18,960 nucleotides of DNA, from positions 93,358 through 112,317 of the forward strand of contig DGEO01000034.1 in the NCBI GenBank assembly GCA_002385985.1, read 5' to 3'. Origin of the DNA: Anaerolineaceae bacterium UBA3924 (lineage in GTDB: Bacteria > Chloroflexota > Anaerolineae > Anaerolineales > Anaerolineaceae). A model generated the notes under the pieces. The model was not told the DNA's origin. It was given only the letters and a program-made list of their open reading frames with translations, and did no database searches. The position numbers were made by a program, and so were the translations under genes. Below are positions 12,724 to 18,960 of the stretch, in pieces (within the stretch, counting starts at the first letter, position 1; the number at the start of each line of letters is the position of its first letter).

Positions 12724-14418
12724 ATGGATACCTTCGCGCAGCGCCTTTACCGCCACTACCGGGAGAACCCCGACCGGGTGGCCCTGGTTTTCCAGCAGGC
12801 CGGTCAGCCCGACCTGCCGCTGACCTACGCCGATCTGCTGCAGGGGGCGCACGCCTGGGCGAAGGCGCTGGAGCGGCGCGGGCTGCAGCCCGGTGAGGTG
12901 GTCATCCTCATCCTGCGCCACAGCCTGGATCTGGTTTACTCCTACTTCGGGGCGGTGCTGTACGGCGCGGTGCCCTCCATCATGCCCTTCCTGACTGAAA
13001 AGCTGCTGCCCGAGCGCTACAGGGCCGACCTTGCCTCGCTGGTGGCAGTCACGCAGCCGGCGGCGGTGATCACCTACCCGGAGTTCGAGCCGGAAGTGCG
13101 CGCGGCCCTCTCGCCGGAATCCTCCGTGCGTATGGTGCTGCTGCCCGGCGAGGTCGAGCCGCCCTCCGCGCCGGACTTTGAGCGCCTGCCCGGCCTGCAG
13201 CGCCAGCCGGACGACATCGTGCTGCTGCAGCATTCCTCCGGCACCACCGGCCTGCAGAAGGGCGTTGCCCTGTCGCACCGGGCGGTCGCGAATCAGCTGC
13301 GGGCCTATTCCGCCGCCATCCGCCTCAGCCCGCAGGACGTGATCGTCTCCTGGCTGCCGCTGTACCACGACATGGGCCTGATTGCCGGGTTCCTGATGCC
13401 GCTGCTCAGCGGGGTGAAGCTGGTGCTCATGTCCCCCTTCGACTGGGTGCGCGCGCCGGCCCGGCTGCTGCAGGCCGTCTCGACCTACCGGGGTACGCTC
13501 TCCTGGCTGCCCAACTTCGCCTACAACTTCCTGGCGCAGAAGGTGCGCGACCGGGATCTGCAGGGCGTGGACCTGTCCTCCTGGCGGGCGGTGATCAACT
13601 GCTCCGAGCCGATGCGCTACGAGTCGCACCGGGCTTTTCTGGAGCGCTTCCGTGAATACGGGCTGCGTGAATCGGCGCTGGCCACCTGTTACGCCATGGC
13701 CGAGAACGTCTTCGCCGTCACCCAGGGTGGCATCGACGGCCCGGTGACGGTCGACCCGGTCCGGCTGGACCTGCTGCAGACCGAGCGGCGGGCGGTGCCC
13801 TGCGAGGAAGGCGACACGGTGATCCGCATGCTCTCCGCCGGGCGGCCCATCGCCAACACCCGTGTGCGCGTGGTCGGCCCGCAGGGGGAGGACCTGCCCG
13901 AGCGCGAGGTGGGAGAGATTGCCATTCTCTCCGACTGCCTGCTGAGCGGCTACTATCACCGCCCGGACGCCACCGCCGAGGCCTTCCGCGGCGGCTGGTA
14001 CCTGACCGGCGATTACGGCTACATGGCAGGCGGCGAGGTCTACATCACCGGGCGCAAGAAGGACCTGATCATCGTCGGCGGAAAGAACATCTACCCGCAG
14101 GACATTGAGGAGCTGGCCCAGAGCGTGCCGGGCGTGCACGCCGGACGGGCGGTGGCCTTCGGGATCGAGGACACCGAATCGGGCACCGAGGAAGTGGTGG
14201 TGGTCGCCGAGGTGGAGGAGTACGACCGCCGCACGCCCGAAGAGCTGCAGGCCCTGGCCGACGAAATCCGCCGGGTGGTGACCCGCGGGTCGGCAGTGGC
14301 GCTGCGCCTGGTGCACCTGGTTGGGCAGGGCTGGATCGCCAAGACGTCCAGCGGGAAGAAGGCGCGCGCTGCCAACCGGGAGCGCTACCTGCGCGAGGTG
14401 GGCGGTCCGGCCGCGTGA
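12724..14418 (+). CDS. Acyl-AMP ligase, FAAL-like (loads the carrier protein)
   Basis: This 564-residue member of the ANL adenylating superfamily contains the P-loop-like HSSGTTGLQKG (about residues 170-180), SWLPLYHDMGLI (209-220), which is a hallmark of fatty-acyl-AMP ligases, NCSEPM, TGDYGY with Asp430, GRKKDLIIVGGKNIYPQDIE, and the catalytic lysine K545 in KTSSGKKAR. It would activate a carboxylic acid with ATP and transfer it to the phosphopantetheine of the ACP four bases upstream. In the Dlt scheme it takes the position of DltA, but YHDMG and the overall length point to FAAL rather than a D-alanine ligase. The acid is unknown; a fatty or other hydrophobic acid is the best guess. It is the last gene of the operon. 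Confidence 0.9.
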   Translation: MDTFAQRLYRHYRENPDRVALVFQQAGQPDLPLTYADLLQGAHAWAKALERRGLQPGEVVILILRHSLDLVYSYFGAVLYGAVPSIMPFLTEKLLPERYRADLASLVAVTQPAAVITYPEFEPEVRAALSPESSVRMVLLPGEVEPPSAPDFERLPGLQRQPDDIVLLQHSSGTTGLQKGVALSHRAVANQLRAYSAAIRLSPQDVIVSWLPLYHDMGLIAGFLMPLLSGVKLVLMSPFDWVRAPARLLQAVSTYRGTLSWLPNFAYNFLAQKVRDRDLQGVDLSSWRAVINCSEPMRYESHRAFLERFREYGLRESALATCYAMAENVFAVTQGGIDGPVTVDPVRLDLLQTERRAVPCEEGDTVIRMLSAGRPIANTRVRVVGPQGEDLPEREVGEIAILSDCLLSGYYHRPDATAEAFRGGWYLTGDYGYMAGGEVYITGRKKDLIIVGGKNIYPQDIEELAQSVPGVHAGRAVAFGIEDTESGTEEVVVVAEVEEYDRRTPEELQALADEIRRVVTRGSAVALRLVHLVGQGWIAKTSSGKKARAANRERYLREVGGPAA

Positions 14419-14465
14419 TGAAGGAAGAAAGAACCCCGGCGCGGTCGGAAGAAAAAATACAGGGT

Positions 14466-14586
14466 AATATTTCTACCGATAAATATTTTCAAACTTCGCA
14501 TAGTCGATCATTGCCAACGAAAGAACTGCCATATGTGGCGGTTGGCGGCCCGCGAAGCGCCACTAGTGCCCCCGTCTTTGGGGGCC
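14466..14586 (+). other. Structured intergenic region (several hairpins)
   Basis: Between the ligase stop and the next ATG lie about 240 lower-GC bases. Inverted repeats are AATATTT (14466-14472) with AAATATT (14481-14487); AACTGCCA (14525-14532) with TGGCGGTT (14537-14544), 8 bp with one G-U pair; the 8-bp palindrome CACTAGTG (14562-14569); and GCCCCC (14569-14574) with GGGGGC (14581-14586). None is followed by a T-run, so terminators are not certain. The last may end the operon. A structured leader RNA for the downstream genes is possible, but I recognise no riboswitch class. The interval also holds an 84-codon frame that I do not consider coding. Confidence 0.45.
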
Positions 14587-14656
14587 TGAATCCGCCGCTG
14601 TTGACCGCTGAACATCCCATCATGTCCCGCATCTTCATATTGGAAAAGAGACCCGT

Positions 14657-15013
14657 ATGCCTTCCTTAAAGCCACCCAAGAAGTTTCAATACACCGGACG
14701 GCCGCTCACGGACCAGGAAAAGGCCGACACCCGGGCGGTGATGATCCCCGCGGTGATCGGCCTGATCGTCGGGGTGATCTGGACCGCCTACACGCAGAGC
14801 ACCTACGACGGCCAGCCCCCGGAACAGCTCAACGATCTGGCCACCGCGCTGGTGTTCCTGATCTGGGGCTTCAGCCCGTTCATTGGCCTGCGCCGCGATT
14901 TCTTCCCCTTCTTTGCCAACCCGCGCTCGGATGCCGCCCACAACACCGCGGTCATCGCGCTGATCACCTTCTGGGCCATCGCCGCCGGGTTCCTCATCGC
15001 CGCCTTTATCTGA
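14657..15013 (+). CDS. Small membrane protein, three helices, unknown function
   Basis: This 118-residue protein has a hydrophilic, Lys/Pro-rich N-terminus and three hydrophobic segments at about residues 28-45 (VMIPAVIGLIVGVIWTAY), 62-77 (LATALVFLIWGFSPFIGL) and 94-118 (VIALITFWAIAAGFLIAAFI). Between the second and third helix is a loop with RRDFFPFFANPRSDAAHN. I recognise no family. GGAAAAGAG precedes the ATG. It lies 32 bases upstream of threonine synthase in the same direction and may be co-transcribed with it, although no functional link is evident. Confidence 0.8.
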   Translation: MPSLKPPKKFQYTGRPLTDQEKADTRAVMIPAVIGLIVGVIWTAYTQSTYDGQPPEQLNDLATALVFLIWGFSPFIGLRRDFFPFFANPRSDAAHNTAVIALITFWAIAAGFLIAAFI

Positions 15014-15045
15014 CGCCATCCAGAATTCTCCATCAGGTTGAAACT

Positions 15046-16227
15046 ATGACAACCAACTATTCCTATCTGGCCGGGCTGAGCTGTCCGATTTGTGGCCGGG
15101 TTTTTGACGCCGGCCGCGTGCAAACCTACTGCCCGGACTGCGCTTCGCCGCTGGAAGCCGTGTATGACCTGGGCCGGGCCGGAGCCGAGGTCAGGCGAGA
15201 GGCCATCGCCGCCCGCCCGAAGGGGCTCTGGCGCTGGCACGAGCTGCTGCCGGCATCCGCGCCCGGGCACACCCTCTCGCTGGGGGAGGGGGACACGCCG
15301 CTGCTGCCGCTGCCGCGTACTGGTTCAGCGCTGGGTCTGCGCCACCTGTATCTCAAAGACGAATCGCTCAACCCGACAGGCTCGTTCAAGGCCCGCGGGC
15401 TGGCGGTGGCGGTTGCCCGGGCCGCCGAGCTGGGCGTGAAGCGTCTGGTCATCCCCACCGCGGGCAACGCGGGCGGGGCGCTGGCCTTCTACGCCAGCCG
15501 GGCCGGGCTGCAGGCGCGGGTCTACATGCCCGCCGACACGCCGGAAGCCAACCAGATCGAAACCCGCATGGCCGGGGCCGAGGTGGTGCTGGTCGACGGG
15601 CTGATCAACCTGGCCGGGAAGCAGGCCGGCGAGCTTGCCGCCACCGGCGAGTGGTTCGACATGTCCACCTTCAAGGAGCCCTACCGCATGGAGGGCAAGA
15701 AGATCATGGGCTACGAGCTGGCCGAGGCCTTCGGCTGGTCCTGGCCGGAGGTGATCATCTACCCGACCGGCGGCGGGATGGGCCTGGTGGCCATCTGGAA
15801 GGCCGTGCGCGAGCTGAGCGAGCTGGGCTGGGTGCTCGGCCGCCCGCCGCGCATGGTGGCCGTGCAGGCCGCCGGCTGCGCCCCGGTGGTGCGCGCCTTC
15901 GAGCAGGGCAGGGACGCCTGCGAGCTGTGGGAGGGGGCCGAGACGCTGGCCTCGGGCCTGCGGGTGCCGAAATCGTTCGGAGATAAACTGATCATGCGCT
16001 GCCTGCGTGAATCCGGCGGAACCGCGCTGGCCGTCTCCGACGAGCAGATTCTGGCCGCCCAGCGCCGGCTGGCCCGCGAAGAGGGCATCTTCGCCGCGCC
16101 GGAAGGGGCCGCCAACCTGGCCGCGCTGGAGCAGCTGGCCGCCTCTGGCTGGCTGCGCCCCGACGAGCGCGTGGTGCTGCTCAACACCGGCACCGGGCTG
16201 AAGTATCTGGACCGGGCCGCGCTGTAA
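15046..16227 (+). CDS. thrC: Threonine synthase (PLP-dependent)
   Basis: This 393-residue fold-type II PLP enzyme would convert O-phosphohomoserine to threonine. The N-terminus carries a zinc-ribbon pattern CPIC...CPDC (C13, C16, C29, C32), common in bacterial and archaeal threonine synthases of this length. LGEGDTPLLPL, then DESLNPTGSFKARG with PLP-binding Lys115, PTAGNAGGALAFYA and the phosphate-binding glycine loop PTGGGMGL follow in the expected order. The C-terminal SDEQILAAQRRLAREEGIFAAPEGAA is also characteristic. A related ammonia-lyase or cysteate-synthase-like activity cannot be excluded, but the zinc ribbon plus SFKARG favours ThrC. No other threonine-pathway gene is visible nearby. 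A convergent EamA exporter follows. Confidence 0.88.
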   Translation: MTTNYSYLAGLSCPICGRVFDAGRVQTYCPDCASPLEAVYDLGRAGAEVRREAIAARPKGLWRWHELLPASAPGHTLSLGEGDTPLLPLPRTGSALGLRHLYLKDESLNPTGSFKARGLAVAVARAAELGVKRLVIPTAGNAGGALAFYASRAGLQARVYMPADTPEANQIETRMAGAEVVLVDGLINLAGKQAGELAATGEWFDMSTFKEPYRMEGKKIMGYELAEAFGWSWPEVIIYPTGGGMGLVAIWKAVRELSELGWVLGRPPRMVAVQAAGCAPVVRAFEQGRDACELWEGAETLASGLRVPKSFGDKLIMRCLRESGGTALAVSDEQILAAQRRLAREEGIFAAPEGAANLAALEQLAASGWLRPDERVVLLNTGTGLKYLDRAAL

Positions 16228-16250
16228 CCGCCGATTGATGTAATACCACT

Positions 16251-16288
16251 CAGGCCGGCCTCGGGCCTTATTCAGCCCGGCCGGCCTG
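16251..16288. terminator. Hairpin between convergent threonine synthase and EamA genes
   Basis: CAGGCCGGCCTCGGGC (16251-16266) pairs with GCCCGGCCGGCCTG (16275-16288), with a two-base bulge. It separates two convergent genes and overlaps the stop codon of the minus-strand gene. T-richness after it on the plus strand is modest (TTCTATTT), so it probably acts as a bidirectional terminator of moderate strength. Confidence 0.6.
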
Positions 16289-17230
16289 TTCTATTTCCGC
16301 CGGGTCGGGGACGACCTGCGTCTTTTTATGCTCGCCCAGGTTGATCAGCACCACCGAGGAGACGATCACGATCGCCGCGGCCAGCACCCGCGGGGTGATC
16401 ACCTCGCCGGCCAGCAGCGCGCCGACGGCGATGGCCACCATCGGGTTGACGTAGGCGTAAGTGGCCACCACGGGCGGCGGGGCGGCGGTCAGCAGGAAGG
16501 AATAGGCGCTGAAGCCAACCAGCGAGCCGAAGATGATCAGGTAGGCCATCCCGCCCAGCGAGCGCAGTGATATGGCCGCCAGGTCTACCCGCGCCCAGTC
16601 ACCGTTCAGCGTGGCCAGGATGGTCAGGCCCGCGCCGCCGGCCAGCATTTCCATGCTGGTCTCCAGCAGGGGGGAGGAGGAGCGCGGGAGACGGCGGGCG
16701 ATCAGCGGGGCGACCGCCCACAGCATGGCAGAGGTGTTGATAGCCAGCGCGCCGGGCAGGTGAATCGATCCGTCCTGCTGCCAGGGGTTGATCAGCAGCA
16801 GGATGCCCCCGAAGCCCAGCAGCACGGCCGCCAGCGAGCCAAAGCCCGGCAGTTTACGCGTGAGCAGGCTGGAGATGATCGTCAGCCACAGCGGGGTGGT
16901 GGCGATCAGCAGTGAGGTAATCCCGGAGGGGACGTACTGCTCGGCCCACACCACGGCGCCGTTGCCGCACACCAGCAGCATGGCGCCGAGCAGCGCCGCC
17001 GAGGCCCATTCCCGGCCAGCCGGGGCGCGGTCTCCGCGCCAGCGCCTGAACAGGTACAGCGCGCTCCCGGCGATCAGGAAGCGGATGCCGGCCATCCAGA
17101 AGGGCGGCATGGTTTCGATGGCGAAGCGGATGGCCACGTAGGTCGAGCCCCAGAAGAAGTACACACACATCAGGGCTGCCCCGATGGCCGCCGGGCTTGC
17201 TTTTTGCGCCGTGGGGGTTGGGTTTTTCAC
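16268..17230 (-). CDS. EamA-family drug/metabolite exporter (YedA-like)
   Basis: This 320-residue membrane protein has about ten hydrophobic helices arranged as two EamA repeats. FFWGSTYVAIRFAIETMPPFWMAGIRF in helices 1-2, AEQYVPSGITSLLIATTPLW in the first repeat and YAYVNPMVAIAVGALLAGEVI in the second are typical of the DMT superfamily, closest in feel to E. coli YedA. It would export small metabolites or amino-acid derivatives. Location next to threonine synthase is suggestive of amino-acid export but not evidence of it. Translation starts at GTG (complement of 17228-17230) with a GGTGA six bases upstream. A TATAGT -10 candidate on this strand lies at 17303-17308 without a good -35. Confidence 0.9.
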   Translation of the reverse strand: MKNPTPTAQKASPAAIGAALMCVYFFWGSTYVAIRFAIETMPPFWMAGIRFLIAGSALYLFRRWRGDRAPAGREWASAALLGAMLLVCGNGAVVWAEQYVPSGITSLLIATTPLWLTIISSLLTRKLPGFGSLAAVLLGFGGILLLINPWQQDGSIHLPGALAINTSAMLWAVAPLIARRLPRSSSPLLETSMEMLAGGAGLTILATLNGDWARVDLAAISLRSLGGMAYLIIFGSLVGFSAYSFLLTAAPPPVVATYAYVNPMVAIAVGALLAGEVITPRVLAAAIVIVSSVVLINLGEHKKTQVVPDPAEIEQAGRAE

Positions 17231-17364
17231 TATGTCACCGCTAATCAGGGGATTATGCAGCAGGCAGGCGGGGCCTGCGGGTGTTCGATCTGCACTCGGG
17301 TTACTATATCATGGTTTGCTCCGGGCGGGTGTGGTCTGGCAGGCCCGCGATGGGCTGGAATCCC

Positions 17365-17370
17365 TATAAT
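17365..17370 (+). promoter_or_regulatory. -10 box of the DUF1801 gene
   Basis: A perfect TATAAT. Transcription would begin near 17377, giving either a leader of about 34 nt before the ATG at 17411, or a leaderless mRNA starting at the in-frame ATG at 17378, eight bases after the box. Confidence 0.55.
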
Positions 17371-17410
17371 GAGTGTGATGGCTGGTACGCATGAAAGGAA
17401 GGGGAGATCG

Positions 17411-17785
17411 ATGGAAAAGATGGGCAAAGGAGCGGCCACGGTCGCCGAGTATATCGCGCAGTTCCCGCCCGAGGTGCAGCAGATTCTGAACACGCTGCGG
17501 AAGATGGTCAATGAGATCGCGCCTGAGGCGGAGGAGCGCATCAGCTACGGCATGCCGGGCTATTACTACCACGGCCCGCTGGTGTATTTCGCCGCGCACA
17601 GGAATCACATCGGGTTCTACCCCACCCCGTCCGGGATTGAGGCCTTTGAGAAGGAGCTGGCCGAATACCGCAACGCCAAGGGATCGGTGCAGTTCCCGTA
17701 CAAAAAGCCCATGCCGTACGATCTGATGCGGCGCATCATCGAGTACCGGCTGGCAGAGAACCTCCAGAATAAGAAGAAGGCCTGA
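17411..17785 (+). CDS. DUF1801 (YdhG-like) protein
   Basis: This 124-residue cytoplasmic protein has the DUF1801 pattern from end to end: VAEYIAQFPPEVQQILNTLR, then APEAEERISYGMPGYYYHG, YFAAHRNHIGFYPTPSGIEAF, and KGSVQFPYKKPMPYDLMRRII. The fold is frataxin-like, and the B. subtilis relative YdhG has been proposed as an iron chaperone, but the function is not firmly known. The ATG at 17411 is preferred because AAGGAAGGGGAG lies just upstream and the family usually begins close to VAEYI. An in-frame ATG at 17378 is an alternative. A truncated methyltransferase remnant follows directly. Confidence 0.88.
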   Translation: MEKMGKGAATVAEYIAQFPPEVQQILNTLRKMVNEIAPEAEERISYGMPGYYYHGPLVYFAAHRNHIGFYPTPSGIEAFEKELAEYRNAKGSVQFPYKKPMPYDLMRRIIEYRLAENLQNKKKA

Positions 17786-17809
17786 GGTCAGATGGCGCCG
17801 GATTGCTGA

Positions 17810-18145
17810 GGGCCGGGCCGGAACAGGATATTCTGCATCATCTTCCTGGCGCTCCGCGAGAATCGCTTCGCCAGCATCACCGTCCAGGTGGCCGGGGAGC
17901 AGCAGGTGATCACCACCGGGCCGTACGCGGTGGTGCGCCACCCGATGTATGCCGGAGGATCGCTGCTGGTGCTGGCCGCGCCCGTCGCTCTGGGGTCCTG
18001 GGCGGCGCTCCCGCTGGCGGTTCTGCCGGTCCTGGCGCTGGTTCTGCGCCTGCTGGACGAGGAAAAGGTACTTACGGCCAGCCTGAGCGGCTACCGGGAT
18101 TACCAGCATCAGGTGCCGTACCGCCTGGTGCCCGGTCTCTGGTAG
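17810..18145 (+). pseudogene. 5'-truncated isoprenylcysteine carboxyl methyltransferase-like remnant
   Basis: From about 17834 the frame reads IIFLALRENRFASITVQV, then GPYAVVRHPMYAGG and ends in YRDYQHQVPYRLVPGLW. These are the C-terminal landmarks of membrane ICMT/PEMT-like methyltransferases; GPYxxVRHPxYxG lines the S-adenosylmethionine site. The family usually has another 80 to 100 N-terminal residues with membrane helices. Here the frame is closed by TGA at 17807-17809, 22 bases after the DUF1801 stop, so there is no room for them. The only downstream start candidate, GTG at 17888, would cut into the conserved core. A deletion that removed the 5' half explains this best. A functional mini-protein is unlikely. 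Confidence 0.75.
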
Positions 18146-18148
18146 AAT
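18143..18148 (+). promoter_or_regulatory. -10 box of the GNAT gene (probable leaderless transcript)
   Basis: TAGAAT lies nine bases before the ATG at 18157, overlapping the end of the methyltransferase remnant. The initiating ATG would be at or next to the transcription start, and no Shine-Dalgarno precedes it. No strong -35 is visible. Confidence 0.4.
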
Positions 18149-18156
18149 GATCCGGT

Positions 18157-18717
18157 ATGCTCATTGAGGAAGCCTTCACCCCCTTCCCCGTGCTGACCAC
18201 CGAACGCCTGATATTGCGCCAGGTCGTGCCCGCGGACGCCCCGGCGCTGTTTGCCGTCAAGGGCGACAGGGCGATCACCCGCGCCTACGCCCAGCCGCCG
18301 CACCCGTCAGCGGAGATCACCCGCAGCTGGATTGAGCGGCTGGGGCAGTCCTTTCAGCGGCGGGAGGCGCTGTTCTGGGGGCTGGCGATGATCGACGGCG
18401 GCCCGCTGATCGGCACGGGCGGGTTCTGGAACATTGACGCCGGCTCGGCCTGCGCGGAGCTGGGCTACGAGCTGGGCCGGGACTTTCAGGGGCAGGGGCT
18501 GATGAGCGAGGCCGTCCGGGCGATGCTGGATTACGGGTTCGGCCGCATGGGGCTGCACCGCGTCGAAGCGCTGCCGCTGGAGGAAAACAGCAGCTCGATC
18601 CGCCTGCTGGAGCGGCTCGGCTTCCGGCAGGAAGGTCACCTGCGCCAGCGCATTTTCTTTGACGGCCGCCGCATTGACCAGCGCATGTATTCCCTGCTGG
18701 CCGGGGAGTGGCGCTAA
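18157..18717 (+). CDS. GNAT family N-acetyltransferase (RimJ/RimL-like)
   Basis: This 186-residue protein starts with the RimJ/RimL opening LTTERLILRQVVPADAPALF and contains the acetyl-CoA-binding motif A as ELGYELGRDFQGQGLMSEAV, where QGQG/A positions contact the pyrophosphate. HRVEALPLEENSSSIRLLERLGFRQEGHLRQ is motif B with the usual asparagine and LLERLGF. It would acetylate an amino group on a protein N-terminus, an antibiotic or a small molecule; the target is unknown. The gene is monocistronic as far as visible and has a -10 box nine bases before its ATG. Confidence 0.9.
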   Translation: MLIEEAFTPFPVLTTERLILRQVVPADAPALFAVKGDRAITRAYAQPPHPSAEITRSWIERLGQSFQRREALFWGLAMIDGGPLIGTGGFWNIDAGSACAELGYELGRDFQGQGLMSEAVRAMLDYGFGRMGLHRVEALPLEENSSSIRLLERLGFRQEGHLRQRIFFDGRRIDQRMYSLLAGEWR

Positions 18718-18754
18718 CTCGTTCTTTTTATTTAGACAATTTGGAAAAAACCTA

Positions 18755-18783
18755 TTGACTTCTCCGGCCAGGTTCTGTACAGT
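18755..18783 (+). promoter_or_regulatory. Sigma70-type promoter for the last gene
   Basis: TTGACT (18755-18760) and TACAGT (18778-18783) are separated by exactly 17 bp, the best-spaced -35/-10 pair in the window. Transcription would begin near 18790, leaving a leader of about 95 nt before the ATG at 18885. Confidence 0.7.
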
Positions 18784-18884
18784 AGGGGATATTGTGTCCC
18801 TTTCCAGTCGGGACCGATTCCTCTTCATCACTGCTCGCGCACGACGGCGGGCATCCAAGCCACATTACATCCTGGAGGAACCGC

Positions 18885-18960
18885 ATGGTTCGCAAATCCC
18901 TCATTGTTGTCCTGGTCGTGGCGCTGGTCACAATGGCCTGTTCGTTCTCCATCGGTTCGA
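18885..18960 (+). CDS. Start of a secreted lipoprotein (3' end outside window)
   Basis: ATG at 18885 follows a strong TGGAGGAA (18873-18880). The 25 visible codons read as a signal peptide: basic MVRK, a hydrophobic core of Val, Leu and Ile, then MACSFS. The Cys after Met-Ala is a plausible though non-ideal lipobox, which resembles the other lipoproteins here. Function cannot be judged because the gene leaves the window. Confidence 0.75.
   Translation, partial: MVRKSLIVVLVVALVTMACSFSIGS

Noticed and set aside
12523..14316. 597-codon minus-strand frame opposite the ACP and ligase genes
   Set aside because: The plus-strand genes carry complete catalytic motifs; the minus product is a Gly/His/Gln-rich shadow.
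12724..14418. Naming the operon dlt and the ligase dltA
   Set aside because: The ligase motifs resemble fatty-acyl-AMP ligases, and nothing shows D-alanine or teichoic acid as substrate; only the pathway logic is shared.
14415..14669. 84-codon ORF after the ligase gene
   Set aside because: It spans the hairpin-rich low-GC interval and overlaps both neighbouring genes; the product has no domain and atypical codon use.

Overview
The window looks like chromosomal DNA from a high-GC, non-model bacterium, most likely Chloroflexota of the Anaerolineae type. The reasons are: lipoproteins with Thr/Pro-rich linkers behind the lipobox, a lipoprotein ending in a TolB-like propeller, a YedA-type EamA exporter, a strong GTG/GCC/CTG codon bias, and TATAAT-like -10 boxes, some placed so close to the start codon that the transcripts would be leaderless. 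The phylum is an inference from style, not from a marker gene. I saw no rRNA, tRNA, insertion sequence or CRISPR array.

Layout. (1) Positions 1-1574 are an accessory-looking, lower-GC stretch. It holds the C-terminus of an unidentified protein, two copies of an 18-bp palindrome around a strong terminator, a small ribbon-helix-helix-like regulator behind three copies of a palindromic operator (one inside its own promoter), and about 500 bp without a gene that contain a degenerate 25-bp tandem repeat. (2) 1575-2762 is an MFS transporter. (3) 2827-6032 is a complete OpuC/ProU-type osmoprotectant ABC importer (permease, binding lipoprotein, ATPase, permease), preceded by an 11-codon leader ORF whose stop overlaps the first permease start. 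(4) 6150-14418 is the most interesting part: a co-directional run encoding a small lipoprotein, a 51-aa single-pass microprotein, an MBOAT acyltransferase, an SGNH-like lipoprotein, a membrane-anchored SGNH transferase, a second SGNH-like lipoprotein fused to a beta-propeller, an acyl carrier protein and an acyl-AMP ligase. (5) 14657-18960 holds ordinary genes: a three-helix membrane protein, threonine synthase, an EamA exporter on the minus strand, a DUF1801 protein, a 5'-truncated methyltransferase remnant, a GNAT acetyltransferase and the start of a lipoprotein.

How region 4 probably works. The gene set matches the logic of the D-alanylation (Dlt) pathway of Gram-positive teichoic acids. 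An adenylating enzyme loads a carrier protein (DltA/DltC roles). An MBOAT protein moves the acyl group across the membrane (DltB role). A microprotein with an exported C-terminal aromatic-x-Tyr-x-x-Phe motif shuttles it (DltX role). A membrane-anchored SGNH protein delivers it to a polymer (DltD role). The ligase resembles fatty-acyl-AMP ligases more than DltA, so the acyl group may not be D-alanine. The two SGNH-like lipoproteins have Cys at the usual Ser nucleophile position, and each lacks a different remaining catalytic block. They are additions without a counterpart in classical Dlt. I propose that this operon is an uncharacterised cell-envelope acylation system; substrate and acceptor cannot be read from the sequence.
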